NCBI GenBank assembly: GCA_964547415.1 | Contig: CAZJNX010000136.1 | Coordinates: forward strand, 1-13,661 | Direction of reading: 5' to 3' | Source of the DNA: CAZJNX01 sp964547415 | Lineage (GTDB): Bacteria > Pseudomonadota > Alphaproteobacteria > Rhizobiales > Amorphaceae | DNA: 13,661 nt | Shown here: piece after piece, positions 1 to 7,036 of the stretch | How positions within the stretch are numbered: position 1 is the first letter of the stretch | Layout of the letters: each line of letters starts with the position of its first letter | Translations under genes and position numbers: made by a program | The notes under the pieces: model-generated | Databases searched by the model: none | What the model was told of the DNA's origin: nothing | What the model saw: the letters and a program-made list of their open reading frames with translations, nothing else

Positions 1-454
1 GCTCGGCGATGCGGGCCATCACGTCCTTGATGTGGACGAAGCCGATCGGGTCGTCCAGCGAGCCACGATAGACGGGCATGCGCGAGTGGCCCGCCTCACG
101 GAAGATCCCGAGGAGGTCCACCAGCGTCACGTCCTCGGCGACCGCGTCGATGTCGGCGCGAGGGACCATGACGTCGGCGATCCGGAGCTCCCGAATCTTC
201 AGGATATTCTTGAGGAGACGACGCTCTTCGGGAGTGAAGATGGAGTCGTCGGCGTCCTCGCTGGCGAGGACGGTCGCGAGACTTTCCCGGATGCTGTCCC
301 CGTTGCGCAGGCCGACGGCCGCGAGGAGCCTGTCGAACCAGGTATCGCCGAGGCGTTCGGCGTCCACCGGGTCGGCCGCCTGGTGGCCGTTCCCGTTCCT
401 TGCAACCGGTGCGCGGACACCGGTTGCGGTCGTACTGTAGCTGTCGTCGGTCAT
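1..454 (-). CDS. CorC/HlyC-type CBS-domain protein, N-terminal part (cut by window edge)
   Basis: This is the first 151 codons of a hemolysin/CorC-family protein; the gene runs off the left edge. The visible part has a poorly conserved N-terminal stretch (about 1-60). It continues with the typical signature around residues 70-105 (FTPEERRLL, then the IADVMVPRADI motif) and the beginning of the first CBS domain (SRMPVYRG, then DDPIGFVHIKDV near 125-145). Family members carry two CBS domains and a C-terminal CorC/HlyC transporter-associated domain. They are linked to Mg/Co efflux or envelope function, but the exact role here is inference. The ATG at 454 is preceded by GAGTGAAGGC, a modest ribosome binding site. 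The gene lies 169 bp after ybeY, as in many proteobacteria. A perfect 10-bp inverted repeat covers codons 10-18, so a later start (for example the GTG at 367) cannot be excluded. Confidence 0.85.
   Translation of the reverse strand, partial: MTDDSYSTTATGVRAPVARNGNGHQAADPVDAERLGDTWFDRLLAAVGLRNGDSIRESLATVLASEDADDSIFTPEERRLLKNILKIRELRIADVMVPRADIDAVAEDVTLVDLLGIFREAGHSRMPVYRGSLDDPIGFVHIKDVMARIAE
402..427. repeat. Perfect 10-bp inverted repeat at the start of the corC-like gene
   Basis: GCAACCGGTG (402-411) and CACCGGTTGC (418-427) are exact reverse complements separated by six bases. In the minus-strand transcript they would form a strong hairpin about 27 bases after the proposed ATG at 454. The sequence could act as an RNA structure controlling translation or as a protein-binding palindrome. 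No U-run follows, so it is not a canonical terminator. The symmetry is seen directly; any function is inference. Confidence 0.6.
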
Positions 455-525
455 GCCTTCACTCGCGGCCTGGCCCACGGGCCGGAGGCCGCCTCGGTCG
501 CGGACTTCCCGTCCGCCGGGTCGGG

Positions 526-556
526 CACGGGTGCGCCACGCGGCGCGCACCCCGTG
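526..556. repeat. 11-bp stem-loop in the ybeY-corC spacer
   Basis: CACGGGTGCGC (526-536) pairs with GCGCACCCCGTG (545-556) through 11 base pairs, with a single bulged base and an 8-base loop. It lies in the 169-bp spacer between the ybeY stop and the corC-like start and is the strongest structure there. There is no T-tract on either side, so it could be a Rho-type or processing-related structure, an attenuator, or chance in GC-rich DNA. Nothing else was recognised in the 455-623 spacer. Confidence 0.5.
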
Positions 557-623
557 AATATGCCACGGATCGCCCCGCGGTGCCGCCGGAAATCGCCGGG
601 ACGCGGCGCGGGTTCCCGCCCGC

Positions 624-1178
624 TCACGCCGCCCTCTCCCCGTACGGGTCCGGCACGCCGAGCCGGGCGAGGATCACCGTCTCGAGCGCCTCCATGCGCT
701 CGGCCTCGGCGTCCCGCTCGTGGTCGTGTCCGAGGAGGTGGAGAAGACCGTGGACGAGGAGATGGAGGACATGGTGGTCGAGCGGCTTGCCCTCCGCCCG
801 CGCCTCGGCCGCGACCGTCTCCCCCGCGAGCATCAGGTCGCCGAGGTGCGGCGGCTCGCCCGGCACGGCCGGGCCGCACGCGGGGAAGGACAGGACGTTG
901 GTGGGCGCGTCCTTGCCGCGCCAGGCGGCGTTCTCAGCCCGGACGGCCGCGTCGGAGGCGAGGACCACCGAGAGCGTCGCCTCGGGCACGGGGCAACCGG
1001 CCGCCACCGTCGCCGAGACGGCGCGCGCGCAAAGGTCCGAGAGGCGATCGGCGCACGGCCAGGCGGCATCCCGTCGCTCGAGCCAGACGGACAGGCCCGA
1101 CACCACGATCTCCCGTGCGTCCGCCGGTTCGCTCTCGCCATGGACGCCCTGTTCGGGCGGTTCCTCGTCGGTCGTCAT
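624..1178 (-). CDS. ybeY: YbeY endoribonuclease (rRNA maturation factor)
   Basis: The product is a 184-residue YbeY, a metal-dependent single-strand RNA endonuclease used in 16S rRNA 3'-end maturation and ribosome quality control. The family's zinc-binding H-x3-H-x5-H motif is present as HGLLHLLGHDH, with H143, H147 and H153. The conserved RGKDAPTNVLSFP segment is at about 87-99 and LGDLML at 112-117. Length is slightly above the usual 150-180 because of an N-terminal extension. The ATG at 1178 was chosen because GAAAGGGC lies just upstream. A longer in-frame TTG start at 1262 would need no visible ribosome binding site and would add 28 unconserved residues. It follows the phoH-like gene, its usual neighbour, after 93 bp, and is probably co-transcribed with it. 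Confidence 0.95.
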   Translation of the reverse strand: MTTDEEPPEQGVHGESEPADAREIVVSGLSVWLERRDAAWPCADRLSDLCARAVSATVAAGCPVPEATLSVVLASDAAVRAENAAWRGKDAPTNVLSFPACGPAVPGEPPHLGDLMLAGETVAAEARAEGKPLDHHVLHLLVHGLLHLLGHDHERDAEAERMEALETVILARLGVPDPYGERAA

Positions 1179-1200
1179 GCGCCCTTTCGGGTCTTGTGCG

Positions 1201-1216
1201 GGCGGTGGCCACCGCC
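1201..1216. repeat. 16-bp perfect palindrome in the phoH-ybeY spacer
   Basis: GGCGGTGGCCACCGCC reads the same on both strands. It could be a 6-bp stem with a GGCC loop in the transcript, or a dyad for a DNA-binding protein. It lies 22 bp upstream of the chosen ybeY ATG. No function is assigned. Confidence 0.4.
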
Positions 1217-1271
1217 GCCTCGCTGCCCCGCCAATATGGGGGTCGCGCCGGCCGTCCGCCAAGGGGAAACG

Positions 1272-2339
1272 TCAGCCGATCGTCTCGTCGCGGCTGGCAC
1301 GGGCGGCCTCGTCGTAGGCGTTGATGATGCGGGCGACGAGTTCGTGGCGGACCACGTCCTTCTCCGAGAAACGGATGGTGGGGATGCCCTTCACCCCGTG
1401 CAGGATCCGCAACGCCTCGCGCAGGCCCGAAGGCGTGCCGAGGGGAAGGTCCACCTGGCTGGGGTCGCCCGTGACGATCATCCTGGAATTCTCGCCGAGG
1501 CGGGTGAGGAACATCTTCATTTGCATCTGGGTGGTGTTCTGCGCCTCGTCCAGGATCACCACCGCGTTGGCGAGCGTCCGCCCGCGCATGAAGGCGAGCG
1601 GCGCCACCTCGATCATGCCCGACTGCATGCCCCGGTCGACCCGTTCCGGCGCCATCATCTCGTAGAGGGCGTCGTAGAGGGGGCGCAGGTAAGGGTCCAC
1701 CTTCTCCTTCATGTCGCCGGGGAGGAAGCCGAGCCGCTCGCCCGCCTCCACCGCCGGGCGCGACAGGATGAGCCGGGTGGTCTCGCCGCGCTCCAGGAGC
1801 TGGGCGGCGTAGGCGACGGCGAGGAAGGTCTTGCCGGTGCCCGCGGGGCCGATGCCGAAGACGAGGTCGTGGGTCTTCATCGCCCGGATGTAGGCGTCCT
1901 GGACGGGCGTGCGGGCGGCGACGACGCGCTTTCGGGTGGCGATGCGGGCCGGGCCGCCCGCCTCGTCCGGCTCGAAGCTCGGCAGGGAGAGCTGCTGGTC
2001 AGCCGCCTGGGCCATGCGGATCGCCCCGTCCACGTCGCCCGGGTGGATGTCGCGGCCGTTCTTGAGCTGGCGGTAGAGGGACTGGAGGGAGCGGCGGGCC
2101 TGCTCGCACGCCTCGCGTGGCCCGCGGATCGAGACCTGGTTGCCGCGGGCCACCGCGTCGACGCCGAGCTTCTGTTCCAGAAGGGCGAGGTTCTGGTCGA
2201 ACTGGCCGAACAGGTCGCTCGCGAGGCGGTTGTCGTCGAAGGCCAGCGTGATGGACTGGACGCCCCCGTCCGCGCCCGCCGGAACGGGCAGGCCCCCCTG
2301 CCCCTCCGCCCCGGCCGGCGGGTCGAAACGGCCCGTCAA
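1272..2339 (-). CDS. PhoH-like ATPase
   Basis: This 355-residue protein belongs to the PhoH-like family of cytoplasmic NTPases that accompany ybeY, often called PhoL/YbeZ and associated with RNA metabolism and possibly helicase-like activity. The Walker A motif GPAGTGKT is at 164-171 and the Walker B motif VVILDEAQN at 260-268. The characteristic SRPAVEAGERLGFLPGD lies at 193-209 and VTGDPSQVDLP at 289-299. A KH-like N-terminal region covers about 28-110. The only plausible start is a TTG at 2339 whose last two bases form the miaB stop TGA (TTGA overlap). No ATG or GTG exists before the conserved region. This suggests translational coupling to miaB and weak initiation. The PhoH role in phosphate starvation is historical and not implied. 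Confidence 0.93.
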   Translation of the reverse strand: MTGRFDPPAGAEGQGGLPVPAGADGGVQSITLAFDDNRLASDLFGQFDQNLALLEQKLGVDAVARGNQVSIRGPREACEQARRSLQSLYRQLKNGRDIHPGDVDGAIRMAQAADQQLSLPSFEPDEAGGPARIATRKRVVAARTPVQDAYIRAMKTHDLVFGIGPAGTGKTFLAVAYAAQLLERGETTRLILSRPAVEAGERLGFLPGDMKEKVDPYLRPLYDALYEMMAPERVDRGMQSGMIEVAPLAFMRGRTLANAVVILDEAQNTTQMQMKMFLTRLGENSRMIVTGDPSQVDLPLGTPSGLREALRILHGVKGIPTIRFSEKDVVRHELVARIINAYDEAARASRDETIG

Positions 2340-3793
2340 GCGGCCGCCCCGGCGGCGGGGGCCGCCATCTCGCCGACCAGGCTGTGGGCGCCGGCGGCGG
2401 TGACCGTCACGCCGGCCATGGTGCCGACGAGCCGGGCGGGCGCCTCCACCGCCACGGGCTGCAGCCAGGGCGAGCGGCCGATCAGCTGGCTCGGGCGCTT
2501 GCCCTCCTTCTCCAGGAGCACCTCGACCGTCCGGCCCACGCAGCCCTCGTTGAAGGCGCGGGACTGGGCGGACAGGAGCGCCTGGAGGCGGGCGAGCCGC
2601 TCCTTCTTGACCGGTTCGGGCACCTGGTCGTCCCGGTCGGCGGCGGGCGTGCCCGGCCGCGGACTGTACTTGAAGGAGAAGGCGGAGGCGTAGCGGGTCG
2701 CCTCGACGATCCGGAGCGTCTCCTCGAAGTCGGCGTCCGTCTCGCCCGGAAAGCCCACGATGAAGTCCCCCGAGATCGCCATGTCCGGCCGGGCGGCGCG
2801 CACCCGCTCGATCGTCTCGAGATAGAAGGCGGCCGTGTGGCGTCGGTTCATCGCCTTCAGCACCGCGTCCGATCCCGCCTGCACGGGAAGGTGCAGATAG
2901 GGCATCAGCTTCGGCAGGTCGCGGTGGGCGGCGACGAGGTCGTCCGTCATGTCGCGCGGGTGGCTCGTCGTGTAGCGCAGCCGCTTCAGGCCGGCGATCT
3001 CCGACAGGGCGGCGAGGAGGTCCGACAGGCGGGCCGTGGCGCCGCGCGGTCCCTCGCCGTGGTAGGCGTTCACGTTCTGCCCGAGGAGGGTGATCTCCAT
3101 GACGCCCGCGTCGGCGAGCGCCCGCGCCTCATCGAGGATCGCGGCGACGGGGCGGGACTGCTCGGCCCCGCGGGTGTAGGGGACCACGCAGAAGGAGCAG
3201 AACTTGTCGCACCCCTCCTGCACCGTCAGGAAGGCGGTGCGCCCGCGCGCGGCGACGGCGCGGCGGGTCGCCCGGGGCAGGTGGTCGAACTTGTCCTCCT
3301 CCGGAAAGTCCACGTCCACCACCTTGCGGCCGGCGTCCGTCTCGGCGAGGACGGCGGGCAGGCGATGGTAGGTCTGGGGGCCCACCACGAAGTCCACGGC
3401 GGGCTGGCGGCGGATGATCTCCGCCCCCTCGGCCTGGGCGACGCAGCCGACGACGCCGATGGTGGGCCGCCCGCCGCCCGCGGTCCTGAGGTCCTTCAGG
3501 CGCCCGAGCTCGGAATAGACCTTCTCGGCGGCCTTCTCCCGGATGTGACAGGTATTGAGGATGACGAGGTCCGCCTCCTCCGGCGCGTCGGCCAGCCGGA
3601 AGCCGCGGGCGGCGAGCGTGTCCGCCATCCGCTCGGCGTCGTAGACGTTCATCTGGCAGCCGTAGCTGCGGATGTACGCGCGGCGCCCCTCGGCGCGCCC
3701 GCCGGCCACCGCGTCTGCGCGGTCGCGGGAGGCGTCGCCGGTGGCCGAGAGCCTGTTCGTCAAGGTGCGCTTTTCCCGGATGCCTGTCGCCAT
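2336..3793 (-). CDS. miaB: MiaB, tRNA-2-methylthio-N6-dimethylallyladenosine synthase
   Basis: MiaB is a radical-SAM methylthiotransferase that converts i6A37 to ms2i6A37 in tRNAs, using two 4Fe-4S clusters. The 485-residue product has the full set. C46, C82 and C117 (in YGCQMN, LNTCHIREKA and VGCVAQAEG) hold the auxiliary cluster, and the radical-SAM CxxxCxxC is C195, C199, C202 in EGCDKFCSFC. The family signature FKYSPRPGTPA is present, and a TRAM-type region at the C-terminus ends with residues matching an RNA-binding domain. The ATG at 3793 is preceded by GGCGGGATC, a weak Shine-Dalgarno. A longer GTG start at 3877 adds 28 residues without family resemblance. About 40 residues precede the conserved core. 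The gene follows the acyltransferase gene by 117 bp and is coupled to phoH by the TTGA overlap. Confidence 0.96.
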   Translation of the reverse strand: MATGIREKRTLTNRLSATGDASRDRADAVAGGRAEGRRAYIRSYGCQMNVYDAERMADTLAARGFRLADAPEEADLVILNTCHIREKAAEKVYSELGRLKDLRTAGGGRPTIGVVGCVAQAEGAEIIRRQPAVDFVVGPQTYHRLPAVLAETDAGRKVVDVDFPEEDKFDHLPRATRRAVAARGRTAFLTVQEGCDKFCSFCVVPYTRGAEQSRPVAAILDEARALADAGVMEITLLGQNVNAYHGEGPRGATARLSDLLAALSEIAGLKRLRYTTSHPRDMTDDLVAAHRDLPKLMPYLHLPVQAGSDAVLKAMNRRHTAAFYLETIERVRAARPDMAISGDFIVGFPGETDADFEETLRIVEATRYASAFSFKYSPRPGTPAADRDDQVPEPVKKERLARLQALLSAQSRAFNEGCVGRTVEVLLEKEGKRPSQLIGRSPWLQPVAVEAPARLVGTMAGVTVTAAGAHSLVGEMAAPAAGAAA

Positions 3794-3801
3794 GATCCCG
3801 C

Positions 3802-3835
3802 CGGGCCCCGTCGCGCAAACGCGAGGGCGGGCCCG
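3802..3835 (-). other. Imperfect stem-loop in the miaB leader
   Basis: In the 117-bp spacer before miaB, TCGCG (3811-3815) pairs with CGCGA (3820-3824) around a 4-base loop. The stem continues outward with CCC/GGG (3807-3809 with 3825-3827) and CGGGC/GCCCG (3802-3806 with 3831-3835), giving 13 base pairs with a 1-base and a 3-base bulge. Its base abuts the weak ribosome binding site of miaB. It could modulate miaB translation, or simply be a GC-rich structure ending the upstream transcript; it lacks a U-tract. Confidence 0.4.
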
Positions 3836-3869
3836 CCGGTTCGCCCGTTCCACCTCCGTCCATCCTCGC

Positions 3870-3897
3870 GTCACCACCCGCGCGAGGAATTGTCAAG
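3870..3897 (-). promoter_or_regulatory. Possible promoter upstream of miaB
   Basis: Reading the minus strand, CTTGACA occurs at 3897-3891, 14 bases after the acyltransferase stop. It contains a perfect TTGACA and matches the CTTGAC -35 element common in rhizobial promoters. It sits in one of the few A/T-rich patches of the window (TTGACAATTCC). The -10 region 17 bases on reads TGACGC, a poor match. If it works, miaB-phoH-ybeY-corC would have transcription independent of the upstream genes. Confidence 0.35.
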
Positions 3898-3910
3898 CCC
3901 GCTCCCGGGC

Positions 3911-4732
3911 TCAGGCGGCGACGGCCACGGGCGCCCTCTTCTCGGGCAGGCGGCCGGCCACCGCCTCGCCGACGGCCTCGCGCACGGCGGCCTCGGCCTT
4001 CCGGGCGATCTCCTTGCGGTCGGCGCCTTCCGGGAAGGGGATCGGGTCGAGCCACACGACGTCCACGTCGATCTCGGCCCGCTTCAGGACCGACCACAGG
4101 TGTGGCGCCATGTCCATGTCGCCGTACCAGGCGACGTGGGGCTTGCGGAAGCGCCCCAGCGGCAGGCCGTAGAGGCGGGTGTAGGCGAGGGCGAGCGGCT
4201 GGACGAGCACCGTCTCGCCGGGCGCGGCGACCGACGCCCGCGCCGCCCCGAGGAGCGCCGTGCGGAACGGGCGGACGTGGATGCCGTTGGACGAGGTCCC
4301 TTCCGCGAACAGCACCATCACGTCGCCCGCCCGCAGGCGGTCGGCGATCTCCCGCGCCTTGTCGCCCGTCGCCCCGCGCTTCTCGCGGGTGACGAAGACG
4401 GAGCGCTGGAGCCTGGCGAACCAACCGAAGACGGGCCAGCCGGCCACCTCCGCCTTGGAAATGAAGGAGATCGGCATCAGGGAGCCGATCACCACGATGT
4501 CGAGCCAGGAGACGTGGTTGGCGACGACGAGGAGGGGGCGGGCCGCCGCCGGACGCCCGTGGACGTGGACGCGGATGCCGAGGAGGGCCCGCGCCGCCCG
4601 GTGCCACAGGAGCGGCAGGACGCCCGCGAGGCGCGTCGCGCCCAGGAGGAGGGCGAGGATCTGGACCGGCGCCAGGAGGAGGGTGACGACGGCGAGCGCC
4701 AGGATCACGATGACGGCCTTGATCTTCGACAT
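3911..4732 (-). CDS. 1-acyl-glycerol-3-phosphate / lyso-lipid acyltransferase (PlsC family)
   Basis: This 273-residue PlsC-family membrane acyltransferase transfers a fatty acyl chain to a lyso-lipid such as lysophosphatidic acid or lyso-ornithine lipid. The catalytic H-x4-D motif is NHVSWLD (H73, D78). The acceptor/acyl-binding motif FAEGTSSNG at 142-150 fits the family's EGT block, and FISKAE at 90-95 fits block II. A hydrophobic segment at about 6-31 should anchor it in the inner membrane. The ATG at 4732 overlaps the stop of the fur-like gene (TGATG), so translation is probably coupled. In rhizobia a PlsC homologue at this locus has been considered for either phospholipid or ornithine-lipid (OlsA) synthesis; sequence reading alone does not decide the substrate. 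Confidence 0.9.
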   Translation of the reverse strand: MSKIKAVIVILALAVVTLLLAPVQILALLLGATRLAGVLPLLWHRAARALLGIRVHVHGRPAAARPLLVVANHVSWLDIVVIGSLMPISFISKAEVAGWPVFGWFARLQRSVFVTREKRGATGDKAREIADRLRAGDVMVLFAEGTSSNGIHVRPFRTALLGAARASVAAPGETVLVQPLALAYTRLYGLPLGRFRKPHVAWYGDMDMAPHLWSVLKRAEIDVDVVWLDPIPFPEGADRKEIARKAEAAVREAVGEAVAGRLPEKRAPVAVAA

Positions 4733-5175
4733 CACCCCTCCCGCCCGCTGCCGCCGTTCGTCTTCTTCGCGGGCACCGCGTAGAGCTCGAGGCGGTGGCC
4801 GACGAGCTCGAAACCGAGCTCGGCCGCGATCCGCTCCTGCAGCCGCTCGATCTCCTCGTCGTGGAACTCGATCACGCGGCCCGTGCGCACGTCGATCAGG
4901 TGGTCGTGGTGGTCCTCGCTCGCCGCCTCGTAGCGGGCGCGGCCGCCCGGGAAGTCGTGGCGCTCGATGATGCCCGCCTCCTCGAACAGCTTCAGCGTGC
5001 GGTAGACCGTGGAGATGGAGATCCGCGGCTCGATCCGGCTCACGCGCGCGTGGAGCTCCTCCACGTCCGGGTGGTCGGTGGACGCCTCGAGCACCCGCGC
5101 GATCACCCGGCGCTGGTCGGTGAGGCGCATCCCCTTCTCGGCACAGCGCTCCTCCAGCGAACCCCCTTCGGCCAC
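4732..5175 (-). CDS. Fur-family metalloregulator (Fur/Mur)
   Basis: This 147-residue Fur-family protein has a winged-helix DNA-binding half. MRLTDQRRVIARVL lies at 16-29 and the recognition helix ISISTVYRTLKLFEEAGI at 52-69. The C-terminal metal-binding dimerisation half contains HHDHLID (H89, H90, D91, H92), EFHDEEIERLQ at 103-113 and H127. It lacks the C-terminal CxxC pairs of many Fur and Zur proteins; the only cysteine is C11. This fits alphaproteobacterial Fur/Mur, which in many Rhizobiales mainly responds to manganese. Irr is less likely because its HHH haem motif is absent. The start is a GTG at 5175 with GGAGG about 8 bases upstream; an ATG 15 codons in would cut the first helix. It follows rimI by 30 bp and overlaps the acyltransferase start. 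Confidence 0.92.
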   Translation of the reverse strand: MAEGGSLEERCAEKGMRLTDQRRVIARVLEASTDHPDVEELHARVSRIEPRISISTVYRTLKLFEEAGIIERHDFPGGRARYEAASEDHHDHLIDVRTGRVIEFHDEEIERLQERIAAELGFELVGHRLELYAVPAKKTNGGSGREG

Positions 5176-5205
5176 CGTCCCGTCCTCCCGCTCCTGTCCG
5201 GCCGG

Positions 5206-5700
5206 TCAGGCGGCGAGGTCGAGCCGGAGGACGAGGGCGTTCACCGCCGTCCCGTCCGGCCCGCGGTAGTACGCCGCGCGCTCCCCCACCTGCCGGAAAC
5301 CGAGCCGGCGGTAAAGGGCGAGGGCGGCGGCGTTGTCCGCCCCGACCTCCAGAAACACCTCCCTGACCCGCTCCCCGTAGAGGCGGCGGAGCATCGCCTC
5401 CACCAGCGCCCGCCCGGTTCCGCCGCGGCGGTGGCGGGGGTGGACGGCGATCGACAGAAGCTCCGCCTCCCCCGCCGCCTGGCGGAACATCACGAAGCCC
5501 ACCGGCCGGCGGGAGGCGAAGGTGCTGCCGCGGCGGGCGACGAGGGTGGTGACGGCCGGGTCCGCGTCGAGGCGGGCGAGCTCGTCCTCGCTCCAGGCGA
5601 CGGCGAAGCCGCTGCCGTGAATTTCCGAGAGCGCCGCCCAGTCCTCGGGCACGGCGGGGTCGATGGTGCGCGGCGGGGCCGCCATCAGCCAGGGGATCAT
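5206..5700 (-). CDS. rimI: RimI-type protein N-alpha-acetyltransferase (GNAT)
   Basis: The product is a 164-residue GNAT acetyltransferase of the RimI kind, which in other bacteria acetylates the N-terminus of ribosomal protein S18. Motif A is complete: LLSIAVHPRHRRGGTGRAL at 81-99, with the acetyl-CoA pyrophosphate loop RRGGTGR. Motif B follows as FLEVGADNAAALALYRRLGF at 116-135, the hallmark of RimI-like proteins, with a YYRGP segment at 144-148. The ATG at 5700 overlaps the tsaB stop (ATGA), the usual tsaB-rimI arrangement. The true substrate cannot be told from sequence alone. Confidence 0.92.
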   Translation of the reverse strand: MIPWLMAAPPRTIDPAVPEDWAALSEIHGSGFAVAWSEDELARLDADPAVTTLVARRGSTFASRRPVGFVMFRQAAGEAELLSIAVHPRHRRGGTGRALVEAMLRRLYGERVREVFLEVGADNAAALALYRRLGFRQVGERAAYYRGPDGTAVNALVLRLDLAA

Positions 5701-6380
5701 CGCGCGCGCGCCACCGCGGGCCGCGGCGGGTCGGCCGCCGGCGCCTTGAGGTAGACCGGCGAGGGCGGGGCCGCGGGCGCCTCCGCGCGGGCCGCAAGGG
5801 CGGCGACCGCGACGAGGTCCACCGTCGTCGCCTCGTGGACCGGGCCAAGCGGCCTGCCCCGGGCGGCGAGGGCGGCGGCGACCGCGCCCGCCCCCTTGCC
5901 GGCGACCGCGAGCCCGGCGGGAAGGCGCGCGGCGAGGTCGGCGACCGCGACGTGGGCCGCCCGCTCCCGTTCCGTCCCGTCCGGCGCGAAGAGGGCCGCG
6001 TAGACCGCCCCGTGGCGGGCGTCCACGACGGACAGCACCGGCGCGGGCCCCGCAGTTCGCGCGGCCTCGGCGAAGGCGGCGAGGGTCGTCACGCCGACGG
6101 ACGGCACGCCGGTGGCGAGGGTGTAGCCGCGCGCCGCCGACAGGGCGACGCGCACGCCCGTGAAGCTGCCGGGCCCGGTGGTGACGGCGATCCGGTCGAG
6201 GTCGGCGAGCGCGAGGCCCGCCTCGGCCAGCACCGCGTCCGCGAGCTCCACGATCCGCTCGGCGATCCCGCGGCCGGCCTCCGCCCGGGCGGCGAGGACG
6301 CGCGGCCCCTCCCCCGCCGGGACGACGACGACGGCGGCCTGGACCGCCTCGAGGGCGGTGTCGAGAACGAGAAGACGCAC
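5697..6380 (-). CDS. tsaB: TsaB, tRNA threonylcarbamoyladenosine biosynthesis protein
   Basis: TsaB is the non-catalytic partner of TsaD in the TsaBDE complex, which places t6A at position 37 of ANN-decoding tRNAs. The 227-residue protein starts with the actin-like fold strand LLVLDTAL and carries the diagnostic TTGPGSFTGVRV at 67-78, followed by SAARGYTLATGVPSVGVTTL. Another family mark is SVVDARHGAVYAALF at about 116-130, and the C-terminal PVYLKAP is typical. The start is a GTG at 6380, 27 bp after the nfuA stop; a G-rich stretch upstream is the only ribosome binding candidate. The protein is Ala-rich, as expected from the base composition. Confidence 0.94.
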   Translation of the reverse strand: MRLLVLDTALEAVQAAVVVVPAGEGPRVLAARAEAGRGIAERIVELADAVLAEAGLALADLDRIAVTTGPGSFTGVRVALSAARGYTLATGVPSVGVTTLAAFAEAARTAGPAPVLSVVDARHGAVYAALFAPDGTERERAAHVAVADLAARLPAGLAVAGKGAGAVAAALAARGRPLGPVHEATTVDLVAVAALAARAEAPAAPPSPVYLKAPAADPPRPAVARAR

Positions 6381-6391
6381 CCGCCGTGCCC

Positions 6392-6407
6392 CCCGGGAAG
6401 GCCCGGG
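6392..6407 (-). other. Short hairpin between nfuA and tsaB
   Basis: CCCGGG (6392-6397) and CCCGGG (6402-6407), separated by AAGG, form a 6-bp stem with a 4-base loop directly after the nfuA stop codon and 11 bases before the tsaB GTG. Its 3' arm covers part of the G-rich tsaB ribosome binding region. It may reduce independent initiation of tsaB or be incidental. Confidence 0.3.
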
Positions 6408-6965
6408 TCAGACCGGGCGGACCTCCGTCACCTCGGGCACGAAATGCCGCAAGAGGTTCTGGATGCCCATCTGCAGCGTCATGGTGGAGGACGGGCAGCC
6501 CGCGCAGGCCCCGCGCATGGACAGGAACACGACGCCTTCCTTGTAGCCGCGGAAGATGATGTCGCCCCCGTCGCCCGCGACCGCGGGCCGCACCCGGTCC
6601 TCGATCAGCGCCTTGATCATGTTGACGGTGTCAGCGTCCTTCTCGTCGAAGAACTCCTCGCCCGTCTCCTCGCCGCCGGCCTCGTCGGCCATGACGGGGG
6701 CGCCGGACATGAAATGCTCCATGATCGCGCCGAGGATGGCGGGTTTCAGGTGCTGCCAGTCCCCCTCGTCCTTGGTGACGGACACGAAGTCGCTGCCGAG
6801 GAAGACGCCCGTCACGCCCTCCACCTGGAAGAGCCGCTCGGCGAGGGGAGAGACCGCGGCGTCCTCCGCCGTGCGGAATTCACGCGTGCCCTCGCCCAGA
6901 ACCGTCTCGCCGGGCAGGAATTTCATGGTCTGGGGATTCGGGGTGGGTTCCGTCTGGATGAACAT
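6408..6965 (-). CDS. nfuA: NfuA-type Fe-S cluster scaffold/carrier (Nfu_N + NifU domains)
   Basis: This 185-residue protein has two domains. The N-terminal Nfu_N domain (about 1-88) opens with the family signature MFIQTEPTPNPQTMKFLPG. The C-terminal NifU-like domain (about 110-183) contains RPAVAGDGGDI and the CxxC cluster-binding motif at C154 and C157 in RGACAGC. Such proteins carry 4Fe-4S clusters and hand them to apo-proteins, for which MiaB further along the block is a plausible client. An acidic linker (residues 93-110) separates the domains. The ATG at 6965 has a good AGGGAGA site 5 bases upstream. The gene is divergent from the DUF427 gene and probably heads the nfuA-tsaB-rimI-fur-plsC run. 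Confidence 0.95.
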   Translation of the reverse strand: MFIQTEPTPNPQTMKFLPGETVLGEGTREFRTAEDAAVSPLAERLFQVEGVTGVFLGSDFVSVTKDEGDWQHLKPAILGAIMEHFMSGAPVMADEAGGEETGEEFFDEKDADTVNMIKALIEDRVRPAVAGDGGDIIFRGYKEGVVFLSMRGACAGCPSSTMTLQMGIQNLLRHFVPEVTEVRPV

Positions 6966-7036
6966 CTCGTCTCCCTTGGCGGTTCAAGGCCGCAACGAAG
7001 CCGCTGGTCGGATCCGGCCCACCCGGACCCGTTTGC

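Noticed and set aside
720..2693. Plus-strand open frame of 657 codons over ybeY and phoH
   Set aside because: It is antisense to two genes with clear family motifs, has low-complexity composition rich in Arg, Gly, His and Asp, and matches no family. It is a by-product of high GC.
2384..4783. Plus-strand open frame of 799 codons over miaB and the acyltransferase gene
   Set aside because: Same reason: it lies opposite two convincing genes, and its translation reads like a reverse-strand shadow.
4733..5848. N-terminal extension of the acyltransferase frame through fur and rimI
   Set aside because: The extension is Arg/Pro-rich with no domain and overlaps two real genes. The ATG at 4732 with TGATG coupling is the natural start.
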